Below, in pieces: positions 25,152 to 40,096 of a stretch of 64,000 bases of DNA. The stretch is from Listeria floridensis FSL S10-1187 (GTDB lineage Bacteria; Bacillota; Bacilli; Lactobacillales; Listeriaceae): contig NZ_AODF01000010.1 of assembly GCF_000525875.1 (NCBI RefSeq), positions 1-64,000 of the forward strand, in the 5' to 3' direction. Numbering within the stretch: position 1 is the stretch's first letter; every line of letters begins with the position of its first letter. The notes beneath the pieces are model-generated. The model made no database searches, was not told the origin of the DNA, and saw only the letters and a list, made by a program, of their open reading frames with translations. Made by a program: the position numbers and the translations under genes.

Positions 25152-26438
25152 TTAACCCTCCACAACTGCATATTTTGTGATTAAGCGCATTTCAGGTTCT
25201 GCATGCGCGGCGTTCGAAGCTTCATCAATTTGTTTGCGACTTGCGGCGTGCGTAATAATCACAACGGTCGCCGTATGTTCGTCAAGCGGCTCTTGTAAAA
25301 TCTTGTCAAAACTTACTCCGGCATCTGCAAAAATCTTGGTCAGCTTGAGGAACGTTCCCGTCTTATCGTCCATTTCAAGGCGGAAATAGTATTTGGAATA
25401 CACTTGGTCAGATGGTGTATTTTTTGTCTCGTGCACAAAACTGTTAAAAGCATTGCCGGTTGTTCCGAGTTTTGCATTTTTAGCAACGGTGATTAAGTCG
25501 CTCACAACACTCGTTGCCGTCGGAAGCTCCCCTGCACCCGGCCCGTAAAACATCGTTTCACCTACAGCGGCACCCGTTACAAACACAGCATTATTCTCAT
25601 AGTTCACACCAGAAAGCGGATGCGAACGCGGCAAAAGCACCGGGCCTACCGTCACGTCAACCGTATTATTAATTTCTTCTGCTCGTCCAACGAGTTTCAC
25701 TTTATAGCCGAGTTGATAAGCTACCTGAATGTCCTTTTCAGAAATTCCGCGAATACCTTTTGTTTCAACATCATCTAAATTCACGTTCATTCCAAACGCA
25801 AGCCGCGTTAGAATGACCATTTTCCGAGCTGCATCAATTCCGTCCACATCACTTGTCGGATCGGCTTCGGCAAAGCCTAATTCCTGAGCTTCTTTCAAAG
25901 CTTCCTCATAACTTTTATTTTCTGATGTCATTTGTGTCAACATATAGTTCGTCGTACCATTTACGATCCCGAGAATTTTTTGGATTCGGTCTGCTGCAAG
26001 ACTGTTCACGATTGTGCGTAAAATTGGAATTCCGCCTGCTACACTCGCTTCATAAAATAAATCACAGCGGTTTTCATGCGCGACAGCCACGAGTTCATCC
26101 CCGTAAAGCGCAATTAAATCTTTATTGGCAGTCACGACGCTTTTTCCGGCTTTCAGTGCGTGCAAAATATATTCGCGCGCGGTTTGAATGCTTCCCATCA
26201 CTTCGACAACAACAGCGATTTCTGGATCATCCAAAACATCGAGCGGTTCGGTTGTCAGGCTAAATCCCTCTGTCTCATAGCGCCGGTTTTTCTCTAAGTC
26301 GCGCACAAGCACTTTTTTTACGGTAATGTCATAGCCCGTCACTTGACTGATTTTTTCTTGGTGCTCTTTTAAAATGTGGATCACACCGCTTCCAACAGTG
26401 CCAAATCCCAACACACCTACTTGTAATTTTGCTTTCAC
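25152..26438 (-). CDS. hom: Homoserine dehydrogenase Hom
   Basis: Hom reduces aspartate semialdehyde to homoserine, the branch point to threonine and methionine. Features: NAD(P) loop [33 protein letters not shown] with [14 protein letters not shown], and [16 protein letters not shown] carrying the catalytic acid and lysine. A C-terminal ACT domain (about residues 350-425) suggests feedback control by an amino acid. GTG start after AAGGAGG. Confidence 0.96.
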   Translation of the reverse strand: MKAKLQVGVLGFGTVGSGVIHILKEHQEKISQVTGYDITVKKVLVRDLEKNRRYETEGFSLTTEPLDVLDDPEIAVVVEVMGSIQTAREYILHALKAGKSVVTANKDLIALYGDELVAVAHENRCDLFYEASVAGGIPILRTIVNSLAADRIQKILGIVNGTTNYMLTQMTSENKSYEEALKEAQELGFAEADPTSDVDGIDAARKMVILTRLAFGMNVNLDDVETKGIRGISEKDIQVAYQLGYKVKLVGRAEEINNTVDVTVGPVLLPRSHPLSGVNYENNAVFVTGAAVGETMFYGPGAGELPTATSVVSDLITVAKNAKLGTTGNAFNSFVHETKNTPSDQVYSKYYFRLEMDDKTGTFLKLTKIFADAGVSFDKILQEPLDEHTATVVIITHAASRKQIDEASNAAHAEPEMRLITKYAVVEG

Positions 26439-26470
26439 TTGAAAACCTCCTTATAAAAGTAATTAGTGCT

Positions 26471-26500
26471 ATTATACGCATTTCTTTTATCAGAAGTAAA
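26471..26500 (-). promoter_or_regulatory. Promoter of hom-thrC-thrB
   Basis: TTTACT and TATAAT are 18 bp apart on the minus strand, giving a leader of only about 25 nt. There is therefore no room for a T-box or other leader riboswitch before hom. Confidence 0.65.
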
Positions 26501-26570
26501 CCCCATCTTGCGAAAATTCACATTTCTTTCACTTTTGCTAACAAATGAATCATTCTTTTATTTCAAAGCA

Positions 26571-26601
26571 TACAAAAATACACCCCACAAAGGAGGTGCA
26601 T
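26571..26601 (-). terminator. Terminator after rpmE
   Basis: ATGCACCTCC pairs with GGGGTGTAT (wobble allowed) and is followed by TTTTTG on the minus strand. Confidence 0.75.
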
Positions 26602-26638
26602 TCGTTTTTCATAATTAAGCTTCGTTCTTTGTACGAAA

Positions 26639-26884
26639 TTATTTGATTCCGTATTTTTTGTTGAAGCGGTCCACACGGCCGTCTGCAGTCGCATGTTTTT
26701 GTTTACCAGTATAGAATGGGTGCGAATCAGAAGAGATTTCGACGCGTAGCAACGGATATTCGTTACCATCTTCCCAAGCGATTGTTTCATTCGACGGTTT
26801 AGTAGAACCCGACAAGAATTTAAAATCAGTACTAGTATCAACGAAAACAACTGGACGGTATTCAGGATGAATTCCAGCTTTCAT
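26639..26884 (-). CDS. rpmE2: Ribosomal protein L31, type B
   Basis: An 81-aa large-subunit protein. It is type B: longer than type A, with the insertion [20 protein letters not shown] and no cysteines, so it cannot carry the zinc ion bound by type [13 protein letters not shown] is the family signature. The gene has a strong promoter of its own overlapping the rho stop. In B. subtilis the zinc-free form is induced by zinc limitation; whether this genome also has a type A copy cannot be seen here. Confidence 0.95.
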   Translation of the reverse strand: MKAGIHPEYRPVVFVDTSTDFKFLSGSTKPSNETIAWEDGNEYPLLRVEISSDSHPFYTGKQKHATADGRVDRFNKKYGIK

Positions 26885-26955
26885 TTCATTTCAACTCCTT
26901 CGCCCTGAATCATCTGAAACAGAGATATTAACTGCAAGAAACACACAGTATCATA

Positions 26956-26984
26956 ATTATAACAAGTCGACTACAAACAATCAA
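26956..26984 (-). promoter_or_regulatory. Promoter of rpmE2
   Basis: TTGATT and a perfect TATAAT are 17 bp apart on the minus strand, just beyond the rho stop codon. No Zur-type palindrome was recognised. Confidence 0.7.
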
Positions 26985-26987
26985 CCA

Positions 26988-28260
26988 TTATTTTTTAAAC
27001 ATTTCTTCTTGTAAAAGCTCATAAAACTCTTGATTATTCTTGGTTTTTTTCATATAACGAATAAAGCGTTCCGACATATCCAAGCCATCGCCTTGAACCG
27101 GTAATACTTTACGAATTTTCCAAAGCTGTTCCAATTGGTCTTTGCCTAATAATAATTCTTCTTTTCGCGTGCCAGAGCGTCTAATATCAATCGCAGGGAA
27201 AATCCGTCTTTCCGCGAGCGTGCGATCGAGATGAAGCTCCATGTTGCCAGTTCCCTTAAATTCTTCATAAATTACATCGTCCATTCGCGAACCCGTATCA
27301 ACAAGCGCCGTTGCAAGAATCGTCAAACTGCCGCCTTCTTCAATATTTCGAGCCGCACCAAAAAACCGCTTCGGACGGTGAAATGCAGCCGGATCAATCC
27401 CGCCGGAAAGTGTGCGCCCGCTAGGCGGGATGACAAGGTTATAAGCACGCGCGAGACGTGTAATGCTATCCATTAAAATGATAACATCTCGTTTTTGTTC
27501 AACAAGCCTCATCGCCCTTTCCAGAACTAATTCCGCTACCTTGATATGATTTTCTGGAACTTCATCAAACGTGGAACTTGCCACATCTGCAGAAACCGAA
27601 CGTTCAATGTCAGTCACTTCTTCTGGGCGTTCATCAATCAGTAGCACAATCAGTTCCGCTTCCGGATGATTCTTCGTTACCGCATTGGCAATTTCCTTCA
27701 AAAGAATCGTCTTTCCTGCTTTCGGCGGCGCCACAATCAAACCGCGCTGTCCGAATCCGATTGGCGCAATCATGTCGATCATACGCATCGAGAGCGGAAA
27801 TTGTCCACTTTCAAGCTCAATTTGTTTATCCGGATAAAGCGGTGTCAGCCCTGGAAAATGAACCCGTTCCTTCGCCACTTCCGGGTTTTCTCCATTTACG
27901 GCTTCAACATGCAGGAGTCCAAAATAGCGCTCATTTTCTTTAGGTGGACGAACCTTCCCAGAAACTTTATCACCCGTCCGAAGATCAAATCGGCGAATTT
28001 GCGAAGCCGAAATATAAATATCCTCTGAACTCGCCGAATAATTGATCGGTCTTAAAAACCCGAATCCTTCTTGCGGTATAATTTCCAGCACGCCTTCCAT
28101 GAAGAAAAAACCTTCTTTTTCAGCGTTTGATTTCAGTAGCGCAAAAATTAATTCTTTTTTTTGTGAGTTTACTATAATATGCAATTTTATGTTCTTTGGC
28201 GAGCGCGTAGATCTCTTTGATCGTGAGGCTCTCTAAGTAAGACATAGACAAATTCGCCAT
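26988..28260 (-). CDS. rho: Transcription termination factor Rho (N-terminal frameshift)
   Basis: Rho is an RNA-dependent ATPase and helicase that ends transcription. The main frame shows the cold-shock RNA-binding fold ([20 protein letters not shown]), the P-loop [13 protein letters not shown], Walker [17 protein letters not shown] and the arginine-finger region. The first 35 codons ([18 protein letters not shown]...) lie in another frame, separated by a T8 run at 28155-28162 on the plus strand. Removing one base gives [11 protein letters not shown] and a 423-aa protein, normal for Listeria. Probable sequencing error. Confidence 0.95.
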
Positions 28261-28303
28261 AATGAACCACCTTTATGTTTATTTATGAGATGAAGATAAG
28301 GAA

Positions 28304-28333
28304 GGAAAACTGGAGCCCTACCTGCCCCCAGTT
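28304..28333 (-). terminator. Probable terminator after murZ
   Basis: AACTGG pairs with CCAGTT (28308-28333) and is followed by TTTTCCTTCC on the minus strand. The U run is short. Confidence 0.5.
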
Positions 28334-28349
28334 CAATGTGAGAAGTTGA

Positions 28350-29621
28350 TTAAGATATGGAAGGCTCGCCTGATTCTTTATATATCTTTGCGCCAAGCCC
28401 TGTTAATTTTTGAATGATATTTCCGTAGCCGCGTTCAATATGCTCAGCTTCAAGGATTTCTGTTTTCCCTTCAGCAATCAAACCGGCCACCATGAGTGCA
28501 GCACCAGCTCGCAAGTCAGTAGCTGTCACTTTCGTTCCCTTTAGCGCGGTTTTACCGTACACGACCACACTTCGGCCGTTTTGCTTAAATTTGCCGCCCA
28601 TCCGCTCAAGTTCGGCAATTTGCTTGAAGCGATCGGGATAAACCGTATCCGTGACAATTCCGCTTCCCTCTGCCTGCGTCAGCAGCGCCGTCATCGGCTG
28701 CTGCAAATCTGTAGCGAACCCTGGGTAGGCATACGTTTTAATATCGACTTTTTTCAGATCTTTCGCTTCGCCGATTTCAAGCGAATCTTCATGAACATCA
28801 ATCGGAACACCCATTTCAATCAGCTTCGCAGTAATTCCTTCAAGATGATCTGGGATAACATTTTGGATTTTAACACCCGCTCCGCTTGCCGCAGCCATAA
28901 TCATATATGTGCCAGCTTCAATTCGATCTGGGATGATCGTATGGTGGCAGCCATGTAGCTTTTCTACACCATGGATTCGGATGGTATCTGTACCGGCTCC
29001 TTTAATGCTAGCCCCCATGTTATTAAGAAGCGTTGCCACATCAATAATTTCTGGTTCCTTCGCCGCATTTTCAATCACCGTTTTGCCTTCTGCAAGAACA
29101 GCAGCAAGCATAATGTTGATCGTTGCTCCGACGCTCACAACATCTAAATAAATACGTGCCCCTCGCAGTTTTTCCGCGCGCAAATAAATTGCACCTTGTT
29201 CGTTTGTCACTTGCGCACCTAATGCTTCAAATCCTTTAATATGCTGATCAATCGGTCGTGGACCAAGGTAACATCCACCTGGCAATCCAACCACCGCTTT
29301 TTTAAATTTACCGAGCAGTGCTCCCATTAAATAATACGAAGCACGTAATTTTTTTACGTTTCCTGATGGAAGCGGCATATCCACAATTTCGCTTGGATCA
29401 ATGATCGCCTTATGTTCATTGTATTCTACACTTCCGCCTAATTCCCCAACAATCTGATAAAGTGTCTCCACATCCGAAATATTCGGAAGACCTTCAAGCG
29501 TTACTTCAGAATCCGCCAAAATCGCAGCAGGAATCAAAGCTACCGCACTGTTTTTGGCACCGTCAATCGTCACCGTTCCTGAGAGTTTCTTCCCGCCTTC
29601 TATCACTAACCGATTCGCCAT
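28350..29621 (-). CDS. murZ: UDP-GlcNAc 1-carboxyvinyltransferase paralogue MurZ
   Basis: Second enolpyruvyl transferase, same reaction as MurA. The 423-aa protein has [12 protein letters not shown] with the substrate lysine and [13 protein letters not shown] with the fosfomycin-sensitive cysteine, so it should be active. Its position next to rho matches the murZ (murA2) paralogue, usually the accessory copy. ATG with AGAAGG upstream. Confidence 0.94.
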   Translation of the reverse strand: MANRLVIEGGKKLSGTVTIDGAKNSAVALIPAAILADSEVTLEGLPNISDVETLYQIVGELGGSVEYNEHKAIIDPSEIVDMPLPSGNVKKLRASYYLMGALLGKFKKAVVGLPGGCYLGPRPIDQHIKGFEALGAQVTNEQGAIYLRAEKLRGARIYLDVVSVGATINIMLAAVLAEGKTVIENAAKEPEIIDVATLLNNMGASIKGAGTDTIRIHGVEKLHGCHHTIIPDRIEAGTYMIMAAASGAGVKIQNVIPDHLEGITAKLIEMGVPIDVHEDSLEIGEAKDLKKVDIKTYAYPGFATDLQQPMTALLTQAEGSGIVTDTVYPDRFKQIAELERMGGKFKQNGRSVVVYGKTALKGTKVTATDLRAGAALMVAGLIAEGKTEILEAEHIERGYGNIIQKLTGLGAKIYKESGEPSIS

Positions 29622-29696
29622 GGGTTACCTTCTTTCTTTTCAATTTCTTTTTACATTATCTCTAAAACGATCCATTTATGCAAGGTTCTACTACGT

Positions 29697-29728
29697 AAAA
29701 AAAGCTACCCCGCGTCAGGACAGCTTTT
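29697..29728 (-). terminator. Terminator of the laf operon
   Basis: AAGCTGTCC pairs with GGGGTAGCTT through wobble pairs and is followed by TTTTTTT on the minus strand, immediately after the UPF0104 gene stop. Confidence 0.7.
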
Positions 29729-29731
29729 TTT

Positions 29732-30782
29732 TCAAGGTGTATATTTGCTGTTTTTTTTTTTCGCATCCGGAACCTTCTCACGAATCATCATCGCTACCGC
29801 CCCAAATAGAATGCAACTATAATACGTAACAATCCGCCATAAAATTAAAGCCGCCAACAGTTGAACTGAGCTAAGTAGCGGACCAAACAGCAGCGTGAAG
29901 GTATATTCTGCACCTCCGCTTCCGCCCGGTGTTGGTACAACCGTTGCGAACATCATGATAAAAGCATGGAACGTAATGACCATGTAAAGGCTCATCGTCG
30001 TAATGCCCATGCTGAGCATAATAAAGTATGGAATGGCAAAATAGACCCAAAGCTGCAAAGTCGTATAAAAACAAGACGAGAAAATAAGTTTCCAATCTTT
30101 TCCAATTCGACTCGTTTCTTGATGAAAAGTATTGATTTTTTCGTCAATACTTTCCTGCATTTTAAGCACACGTTCTTTCTTTAAAAACCAGCCAAGCGGC
30201 TTCAGCACAATATGCACCAAGCTGGTTGTAAATCCGCGGCTCTTTCCGACGAGAATCAAGCCGACAATCACAAGAAAGTGAACCAAAAATCCGATCACAA
30301 CAAGATACTTCACCTGTGGAACGGCTCCCGTCATCAAATAATGAAAGCCGAAGATAAGGACGAGCAAAAAGTTAATCACAATCATCGCTTGATAAATAAT
30401 AAATTTAAACAAGAGAACCGAGCTTGCCGAACCGATATCGACACCTTTTTTCACAAGCGCATAGAGCTGTGCCGGCTGACCTCCCGCTTGCATTGGTGTA
30501 ATCGTATTGAAGAACTGGCCGATCATCGTAATGCGAAACGAAGAGAGAAAGCGCTGCTCCTTATGAATCGGCTTCACACAGTGATGGAGTACAACCCCTT
30601 CAAATAGCCAGTAAAGAAACATGAACAAAAAGGCAATGAGAATCCACCAGAGATTGACCTTATCGAGTTCAAGCGTAAATTTTTTCAAATTGACATCGCG
30701 AAACTGCCAAACAAGAAAGCCGACACTGATCACAATGATAAGAAAAATGTTGAGCCAGTTGCGTTTTAGCCGTTTTGCTCAT
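29732..30782 (-). CDS. UPF0104/LPG-synthase-TM family membrane protein (N-terminal frameshift)
   Basis: About 350 aa with seven or eight predicted membrane helices. It belongs to the lysylphosphatidylglycerol-synthase-TM/AglD group, visible in FNTITPMQAGGQPAQLYAL and VVPTPGGSGGAEYTF. Biochemical function is not established. It is the third gene of a lafA-lafB unit, as in L. monocytogenes, which suggests a role in glycolipid or lipoteichoic acid metabolism, perhaps lipid transfer. A T4 run at 30773-30776 breaks the frame; removing one base joins the ATG at 30782 (MSKRLKRNWLNIF) to the body. Confidence 0.8.
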
Positions 30783-30789
30783 GCCGCTT

Positions 30790-31814
30790 TCACTCCTTCA
30801 CTAATTGATGATAGAAATCACTCCATATTTTTGTAAGGCGTTCTTCTGAGTAAAAGGCCGCCCCATTTTGCGCTTTTCTAACCAAAGATTGATAAGCAAA
30901 CTGATCTTCCTTTAATTCGCTAAGTTTCTTGATAAAGCCCGGGTTATCACTCGCTTCATCATAGTAACCCGTTAAAATTTCTTGATACAAATCCAGATCG
31001 CGTAAAAGTACTGGAGTATCGGAACTCATCGCTTCGAGTATCGCCATTGGAAATAACTCATTATACGACGGCATAAAGAAAACGTCAGCCATATTAAAGC
31101 AAGCATTCATTTCTTCACGCCCGATAATCCCAATGAATTTTACGTTTTCAGGAGGAGCATCATAGATTTTTTTCAGCTCTTCATAGCCAGCCGTTATTTT
31201 CCCAAATGAAAATCCACCGGCCCAGACAAATTCAATGTCTGGAAGTGCCTTTGCAACTTCAATAAAATCAAGTACGCCTTTTCTGTGTTGGACTTGTCCA
31301 ACGCCAAGCACGACAAATTTGTCAGCAGGAATCCCAAATTTCTCCCGCTCACGATTTTTGGCTTCTTGGTCAAGCGGATAAAACGTCTTTTTAGAAACAA
31401 AATTAGGAATATAGTGGATCTTTTCGCGTTTAATTCCGTGTGCTTCAAGTTTTGGAATAAACGACGAATTAACAACGACGATCTCGTCCATTCGCTTGTA
31501 GAATGAAATGAGATATCTAAAAAAAACAGCGCGAGCTATTTTCGGCAGTTTGAGACTTCCCTCCAGTGTTTCCGGCAGAAAGTGAACATAGCCGACCTTA
31601 ACCCCGCGCTTCTTTTTTGAAAAAATGTCGAAAGATAAAAATGAAAATCCACAGTATGATAATGTGTTATATCACTTTTTCGAAAGCTGTTAATCGCAAG
31701 ATCGAACTGGTCGCTCAAATGTTCTTCAACGAGATTGACAAGTTCGCGGTAAGCAGAAGCAACACCTTGCCCCTTTACCTTTTCCGCAGAAGACAGCATA
31801 GTCAGTTTAATCAC
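30790..31814 (-). CDS. lafB: Glycolipid glycosyltransferase LafB (frameshift)
   Basis: GT4 glycosyltransferase. By its place after lafA it is LafB, which adds galactose to glucosyl-diacylglycerol to form the disaccharide anchor of lipoteichoic acid. The C-terminal half shows the GT4 donor-site pattern VLGVGQVQHRKGVLDF, PSYNELFPMAILEAM. The frame breaks at a T6/A6 tract (31613-31625) where one base is missing, the only case here that needs an insertion. Restoring it gives KKRGVKVGYVHFLPETLEGSLKLP and about 341 aa. The GTG start overlaps the lafA 3' end by 8 bp. Confidence 0.9.
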
Positions 31815-33084
31815 GCCGACTCGACCTTCCTTTCCTAACGTGCGAATTTGAAGTTAACGAAAATACCTGAGAAGCCATCTTGCTTTTAATAAGCGTCGGT
31901 TTCAAATCGATCGGTTTTTTCTGGATCGTCTGAAACATCGCAACGATTTCAAGATAGGTTTCTTCAATCGTTTTTCCAAAATTATCCGCCGAGTAGCGCG
32001 TTACTTCGCTACGTCCGTTTTGCGCAATTTGTTTCGCTCGCGCTGGGTTTTTAAGCACATAAATCAACCGATTGGAAAGTTCATCATCCGAATCGAATAA
32101 CAGCCCTGTCTTGCCATCTATTAAGAAATCTTCAATGCTCTCATCGCGTTTTGCTACAACTGGAAGTGTCGAAGCCATCGCTTCCATGTAAGTCAATCCT
32201 TGCGTTTCTGTTGTTGAAGCACTGACAAACACATGTCCAAGCTGATAATATGTCCCAATTTCATTCCAAGGAATGGCTCCTGGGAATAAAATCGAACGCT
32301 CGAGTCCCATTGCAGCGGCCTTTTCTTCAAGTTCACCGCGCACAGGTCCGTCACCAACAATCAAAAGCTTTGCATTCGGCATCTCAGCCAAAACATCTGG
32401 AAAAGCATCAATAATCGCATCAATATTCTTTTCATAAGCCACCCGTCCCAGCGAAAGAATAACTGGATCATCTTTAGAAATTCCAAGACTTGCACGAATC
32501 TCATTCAGCTTTGTCTCACTGACTCGCTCAAACGAACTTAAATTCGTCCCAGTTGGAATTGTGTAAATCAGCTTATGAATGCCGCAATCTTCCAAATGGT
32601 GTCGCACTTTTTCAGTCGGTGCAATTAAAGCTTGGTAGCTTTCGCAAAACGAACGCGTCATTCGCTTTACCATATTGGGTTTCAAGATCTTGCCTTTTGC
32701 AATATAATGCAGATAATCGACGTACATTGTATGGTAAGTATGAACGATAGGAATCCCGTATTTCTTTGCAATCTTTTTTCCTAACAGTCCAAGCGAAAAT
32801 TCAGTATGTGTGTGTATGATATCTAAATTCAGTTCCCCGACGAGACGAATAAACTTCGCCATTCCTGCAATTGCAACTCTCCGTTCTGGAAAAAACACAA
32901 ATGGAATACTAGGCAGGCGAAATACACGTCCTTGTTCGCTTGCTCGGTCAGCATTCGGGTCGGTGGTCGTAAAAATATATACATTATGTCCTCTTTTTCT
33001 CAGCTCTTCTTCCATAATGGTAATGGATGTTGCCACTCCACTGATTTGCGGACTGTAGGTATCGGTAAAGATTCCTATATTCAT
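31807..33084 (-). CDS. lafA: 1,2-Diacylglycerol 3-glucosyltransferase LafA
   Basis: LafA transfers glucose to diacylglycerol at the cytoplasmic membrane face, making the first anchor glycolipid for lipoteichoic acid. The 425-aa GT4 enzyme shows GIFTDTYSPQISGVATSI, HTHTEFSLGLLGKK, LSLGRVAYEKNIDAI and the donor-site ASTTETQGLTYMEAMA. The basic C-terminus (VRKGRSSRRD) fits membrane association. First gene of lafA-lafB-UPF0104. Confidence 0.93.
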   Translation of the reverse strand: MNIGIFTDTYSPQISGVATSITIMEEELRKRGHNVYIFTTTDPNADRASEQGRVFRLPSIPFVFFPERRVAIAGMAKFIRLVGELNLDIIHTHTEFSLGLLGKKIAKKYGIPIVHTYHTMYVDYLHYIAKGKILKPNMVKRMTRSFCESYQALIAPTEKVRHHLEDCGIHKLIYTIPTGTNLSSFERVSETKLNEIRASLGISKDDPVILSLGRVAYEKNIDAIIDAFPDVLAEMPNAKLLIVGDGPVRGELEEKAAAMGLERSILFPGAIPWNEIGTYYQLGHVFVSASTTETQGLTYMEAMASTLPVVAKRDESIEDFLIDGKTGLLFDSDDELSNRLIYVLKNPARAKQIAQNGRSEVTRYSADNFGKTIEETYLEIVAMFQTIQKKPIDLKPTLIKSKMASQVFSLTSNSHVRKGRSSRRD

Positions 33085-33137
33085 TACTATCGCCTACTCT
33101 CTCCAAGTTGGTTCATTCATCTTAAATCCGTTCTATA

Positions 33138-33148
33138 ATTATAGCATA
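33138..33148 (-). promoter_or_regulatory. Extended -10 promoter of lafAB
   Basis: TATGCTATAAT is read on the minus strand about 55 bp before lafA. The rest of the gap 33149-33339 shows no gene; I see only AT-rich sequence. Confidence 0.55.
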
Positions 33149-33339
33149 ATTCACTATATATGTATCCTAAATCCGGTTAACTACTATTATTATGCCTGTT
33201 TACTTTTTCTTTTACATGCGCCCTTAGAATGATTTTTAACTCAGCCTTTTCGGCTTCGCCAGAATTACCTGAACCTTTCCATTTTACAACTTTTTTCATC
33301 ATAACACAATAACCATTCTAAAGAGGCTTTAAACACCAT

Positions 33340-33369
33340 TAAAAAAAAGAGAGGCCTTTAGCCTCTCTT
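33340..33369 (-). terminator. Terminator after fbaA
   Basis: AAGAGAGGC pairs with GCCTCTCTT around a six-base loop and is followed by eight T on the minus strand. Confidence 0.92.
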
Positions 33370-33392
33370 TTCTCTAAAATTCGATTAAAATC

Positions 33393-34247
33393 TTACGCTT
33401 TACCGTTAGAACCGAATTCTTGAATTTTTTCTTTAACTGTTTTGATGATTGCATCGACACCAGGTCCGATAACTTTACGAGGATCGTAAACATCTTTGTC
33501 GCTGTTAAGTTTTTCGCGAACAGCAGCTGTCCAAACGATTTGGCACTCAGTGTTTACGTTGATTTTGCTATGTCCTAGTTCGATTGCTTTTTTGATTTGG
33601 TGTTCAGGAATGCCAGAACCGCCGTGAAGTACAAGTGGAGTACCTGTAAGTTCGGAGATTTCTTTCATTTCGTCAAAACCAAGTTTAGGTTCGCCGTGGT
33701 AAGGGCCATGGACAGAACCAAGCGCTGCAGCTAAAGCATCAATTCCAGCTTCTTTCACTACACGCAAACATTCTTGCGGATCAGCATAGTTGATTCCGCC
33801 AGTAACGCCGTCTTCCGTACCGCCAACTGTTCCTACTTCTGCTTCTACAGAAACGCCTTTTGGATGAGCATAGTCCACAACTTGTTTTGACATCGCTACG
33901 TTTTCATCAATTGGATGATGCGAGCCGTCGATCATTACTGATGTGAAACCTGCATCAATCGCAGCTTTACAAGAATCGAAGCTTGAACCATGGTCTAAAT
34001 GGATTGCAACAGGAACTGTGATTTTAAGATCTTCAACAAGACCGTGAACCATTTTTACAACTGTGTTGAATCCTCCCATGTATTTTGCAGCACCTTCAGA
34101 TACTCCAAGAATTACAGGTGCTTTTTCAGATTCTGCAGCTTTCAAAATAGCTTGAGTCCATTCAAGGTTATTGATGTTGAATTGACCTACAGCATATTTC
34201 CCAGCTAATGCTTTATTTAGCATATCTGTCATGTTAACGATAGGCAT
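33393..34247 (-). CDS. fbaA: Class II fructose-bisphosphate aldolase
   Basis: Zinc-dependent aldolase of glycolysis and gluconeogenesis. The metal ligands are in [15 protein letters not shown] (His, His region) and the [15 protein letters not shown] and [11 protein letters not shown] loops; the phosphate site is NVNTECQI. It is 284 aa with a GGAGGAAA site. Single-gene unit with its own terminator. Class II is the usual form in Listeria and Bacillus. Confidence 0.96.
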   Translation of the reverse strand: MPIVNMTDMLNKALAGKYAVGQFNINNLEWTQAILKAAESEKAPVILGVSEGAAKYMGGFNTVVKMVHGLVEDLKITVPVAIHLDHGSSFDSCKAAIDAGFTSVMIDGSHHPIDENVAMSKQVVDYAHPKGVSVEAEVGTVGGTEDGVTGGINYADPQECLRVVKEAGIDALAAALGSVHGPYHGEPKLGFDEMKEISELTGTPLVLHGGSGIPEHQIKKAIELGHSKINVNTECQIVWTAAVREKLNSDKDVYDPRKVIGPGVDAIIKTVKEKIQEFGSNGKA

Positions 34248-34445
34248 AATACAATTTCCTCCCTCAGGAATATAAGAAAACCAAAGTTTTCTTAATAAGA
34301 TTTGAATTTCCGCCGCGGAAAATAGTGGCAGCTATTTTCCCCTAACAGGATTATAATAACAGATTTGTGAGTGTTTTACCATAAAAGATCATTATTATTT
34401 TCTGAAAACGCTTTAGCAGTAATCCTTCTTGCATCAAGCCTTCCT

Positions 34446-35363
34446 TTAAAACTGATTTGACTTAAGTGCATGCACATCCGCAAAAACAGAGAGTGCTTGA
34501 TGTAAATTTTCAATTTCATACGGCGTCTTTCCGCCGTATACACCATCGTAACTTACATTCAGCGGCTGCGCCGCATCAATTTTAACCTTCTTCACACGTC
34601 GATAAATCACATCTGGACTCTCGAGATGCTTACCGCGTTTAAGCAAAAGAAACAGTGAAAATAATTTCGCCGGCGACACTTTCTTCAAAACTATCATATC
34701 AAAATAACCATCGCTGATTTCCGCTTTCTTAACAAGCGATTCAAGTCCTCCAACCGTATGGCTATTGTTAATAAATCCAAGCAAAATTGAACCTTCAAAA
34801 TGCTCACCGTCAAATTCAAGCGAGACATTTGCCGGCTTCAGATTCGGCAACGCTTTAAGTCCATTAAATAAATAGGCTAGCCGACCATAACGTTTCTTTT
34901 CAGCTTCTGGAACAGCGTACGTGATTTCCGTGATTCTCCCTACAGCTGCATTATTAATGAAATACTCACAACCATTGCAGCAGCCCACATCAACCTGAAC
35001 CGTTTTTCGATCAGCAATTTGCTTTGCCGCAACGAGTGGATCAAAATGGAATCCAAGCGCCCTCGCATAATCATTAGTCGTTCCAACAGGCAGAATCCCG
35101 AGAACAGGCCTTTTTGAAGACAACATGATACCATTCACTACTTCATTCACAGTACCGTCCCCTCCTGCGGCAATAATCGCATCAAACCCTCTATCCGAGG
35201 CTTCCTTAGCAATTTTCGTAATACTTTTCGGTTCTTCCGTTGAAGAAACGAGTGTCACATCATATTCTGCTTCTAGTAGAAGCTTCTCGACTTTAGGCAT
35301 TATTTTACGGAATTTGTTTTGACCCGCCGCCGGATTATAAATGAGCATTGCTGTCTTGAGCAC
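34446..35363 (-). CDS. Diacylglycerol kinase-family lipid kinase
   Basis: A 305-aa member of the YegS/BmrU/DgkB group. It shows LIYNPAAGQ, the nucleotide loop IAAGGDGTVNEVVNGI and ILPVGTTNDYARAL. DgkB-type enzymes recycle the diacylglycerol released by lipoteichoic acid synthesis, which would suit the neighbouring laf and ami genes, but DgkB in Listeria is usually encoded elsewhere, so I leave the symbol blank. GTG start with AGGGGG nine bases upstream. Confidence 0.85.
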   Translation of the reverse strand: MLKTAMLIYNPAAGQNKFRKIMPKVEKLLLEAEYDVTLVSSTEEPKSITKIAKEASDRGFDAIIAAGGDGTVNEVVNGIMLSSKRPVLGILPVGTTNDYARALGFHFDPLVAAKQIADRKTVQVDVGCCNGCEYFINNAAVGRITEITYAVPEAEKKRYGRLAYLFNGLKALPNLKPANVSLEFDGEHFEGSILLGFINNSHTVGGLESLVKKAEISDGYFDMIVLKKVSPAKLFSLFLLLKRGKHLESPDVIYRRVKKVKIDAAQPLNVSYDGVYGGKTPYEIENLHQALSVFADVHALKSNQF

Positions 35364-35584
35364 GTTTTGTTTCCCCCTAATCTCCTTAAATACCCCTTTA
35401 GTTTCCTATATTATGACTTTGACTGTCAAATCTAGCGCTTCAAATATTCAACTTTTTACCTAGGATAAAAAACCCTTTTCGCTGTTTAAAGAGTCCTACC
35501 AAAGTACAATAAACAGCAAAACTGGATAATTTTGGTAAATATTTTACACTCACCTAGACAAAAGAATCATTTTCCCTTGACATG
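35364..35584. other. Divergent intergenic region between lipid kinase and ami genes
   Basis: No gene is seen. It contains an inverted repeat GCTGTTTA (35481-35488) and TAAACAGC (35510-35517) separated by 21 bp, a possible operator or hairpin between two divergent promoters. Confidence 0.35.
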
Positions 35585-35613
35585 TTGACGCTACCTTAAA
35601 GGATTGTCATAAT
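35585..35613 (+). promoter_or_regulatory. Promoter of ami
   Basis: TTGACG and CATAAT are 17 bp apart on the plus strand, giving a leader of about 50 nt to the TTG start at 35670. Confidence 0.7.
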
Positions 35614-35669
35614 AGAAGATAAGAAACGGTATTTTCGTTTTTTAATAGAAAAAAGGAGTTGATTATCAT

Positions 35670-39855
<4,186 letters not shown>

Positions 39856-40013
39856 TTAAAATCTACTCCTTCCAAATTCCGTGAATGATTGTCTCTTTAA
39901 AAGACGGTTCGGGGTGAGACTAAGTCGACATTTAAAATCGCCTTACAAATATAAAAGCACCAAATGCAAAATGAAGTTTCTGCACTTGGCCGCTTTATGC
40001 CTTTGCATTTTCC

Positions 40014-40089
40014 AAAATAAAAACAGCGTCCCCAAAAATAAAAATGGGAGCGCTTCGTATCCGATCATCTGTCCCTTTTAAGGGAGCCC
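40014..40089 (-). promoter_or_regulatory. pyrG CTP-sensing type attenuator leader
   Basis: On the minus strand the predicted transcript begins GGGCTCCC at 40089. It first holds a small hairpin (TCCCTT/AAGGGA), then a terminator with stem AGCG-TCCC/GGGA-CGCT (40025-40055), followed by GTTTTTATTTT. In B. subtilis pyrG, low CTP causes slippage at the initial GGG before the first C; the added poly-G tail pairs with a CU-rich arm of the terminator and prevents termination. Both parts, the GGGC start and a CUCCC-containing terminator arm, are present. Confidence 0.8.
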
Positions 40090-40096
40090 AAATAAA

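Noticed and set aside
26439-26500. Possible T-box or threonine attenuator before hom
   Set aside because: The promoter lies only about 35 bp from the start codon, so there is no room for a leader structure.
28150-28260. Rho with a truncated N-terminus as a natural variant
   Set aside because: The missing residues are encoded directly upstream in another frame and rejoin with one base removed from a T8 run.
31536-31814. Short separate gene of 92 codons upstream of lafB
   Set aside because: It is the N-terminal part of lafB; the missing base at the T6/A6 tract separates it from the rest.
34403-34416. cre-like sequence TGAAAACGCTTTAG between the fbaA and lipid kinase genes
   Set aside because: Two mismatches to the consensus, no symmetry and no clear relation to a promoter.
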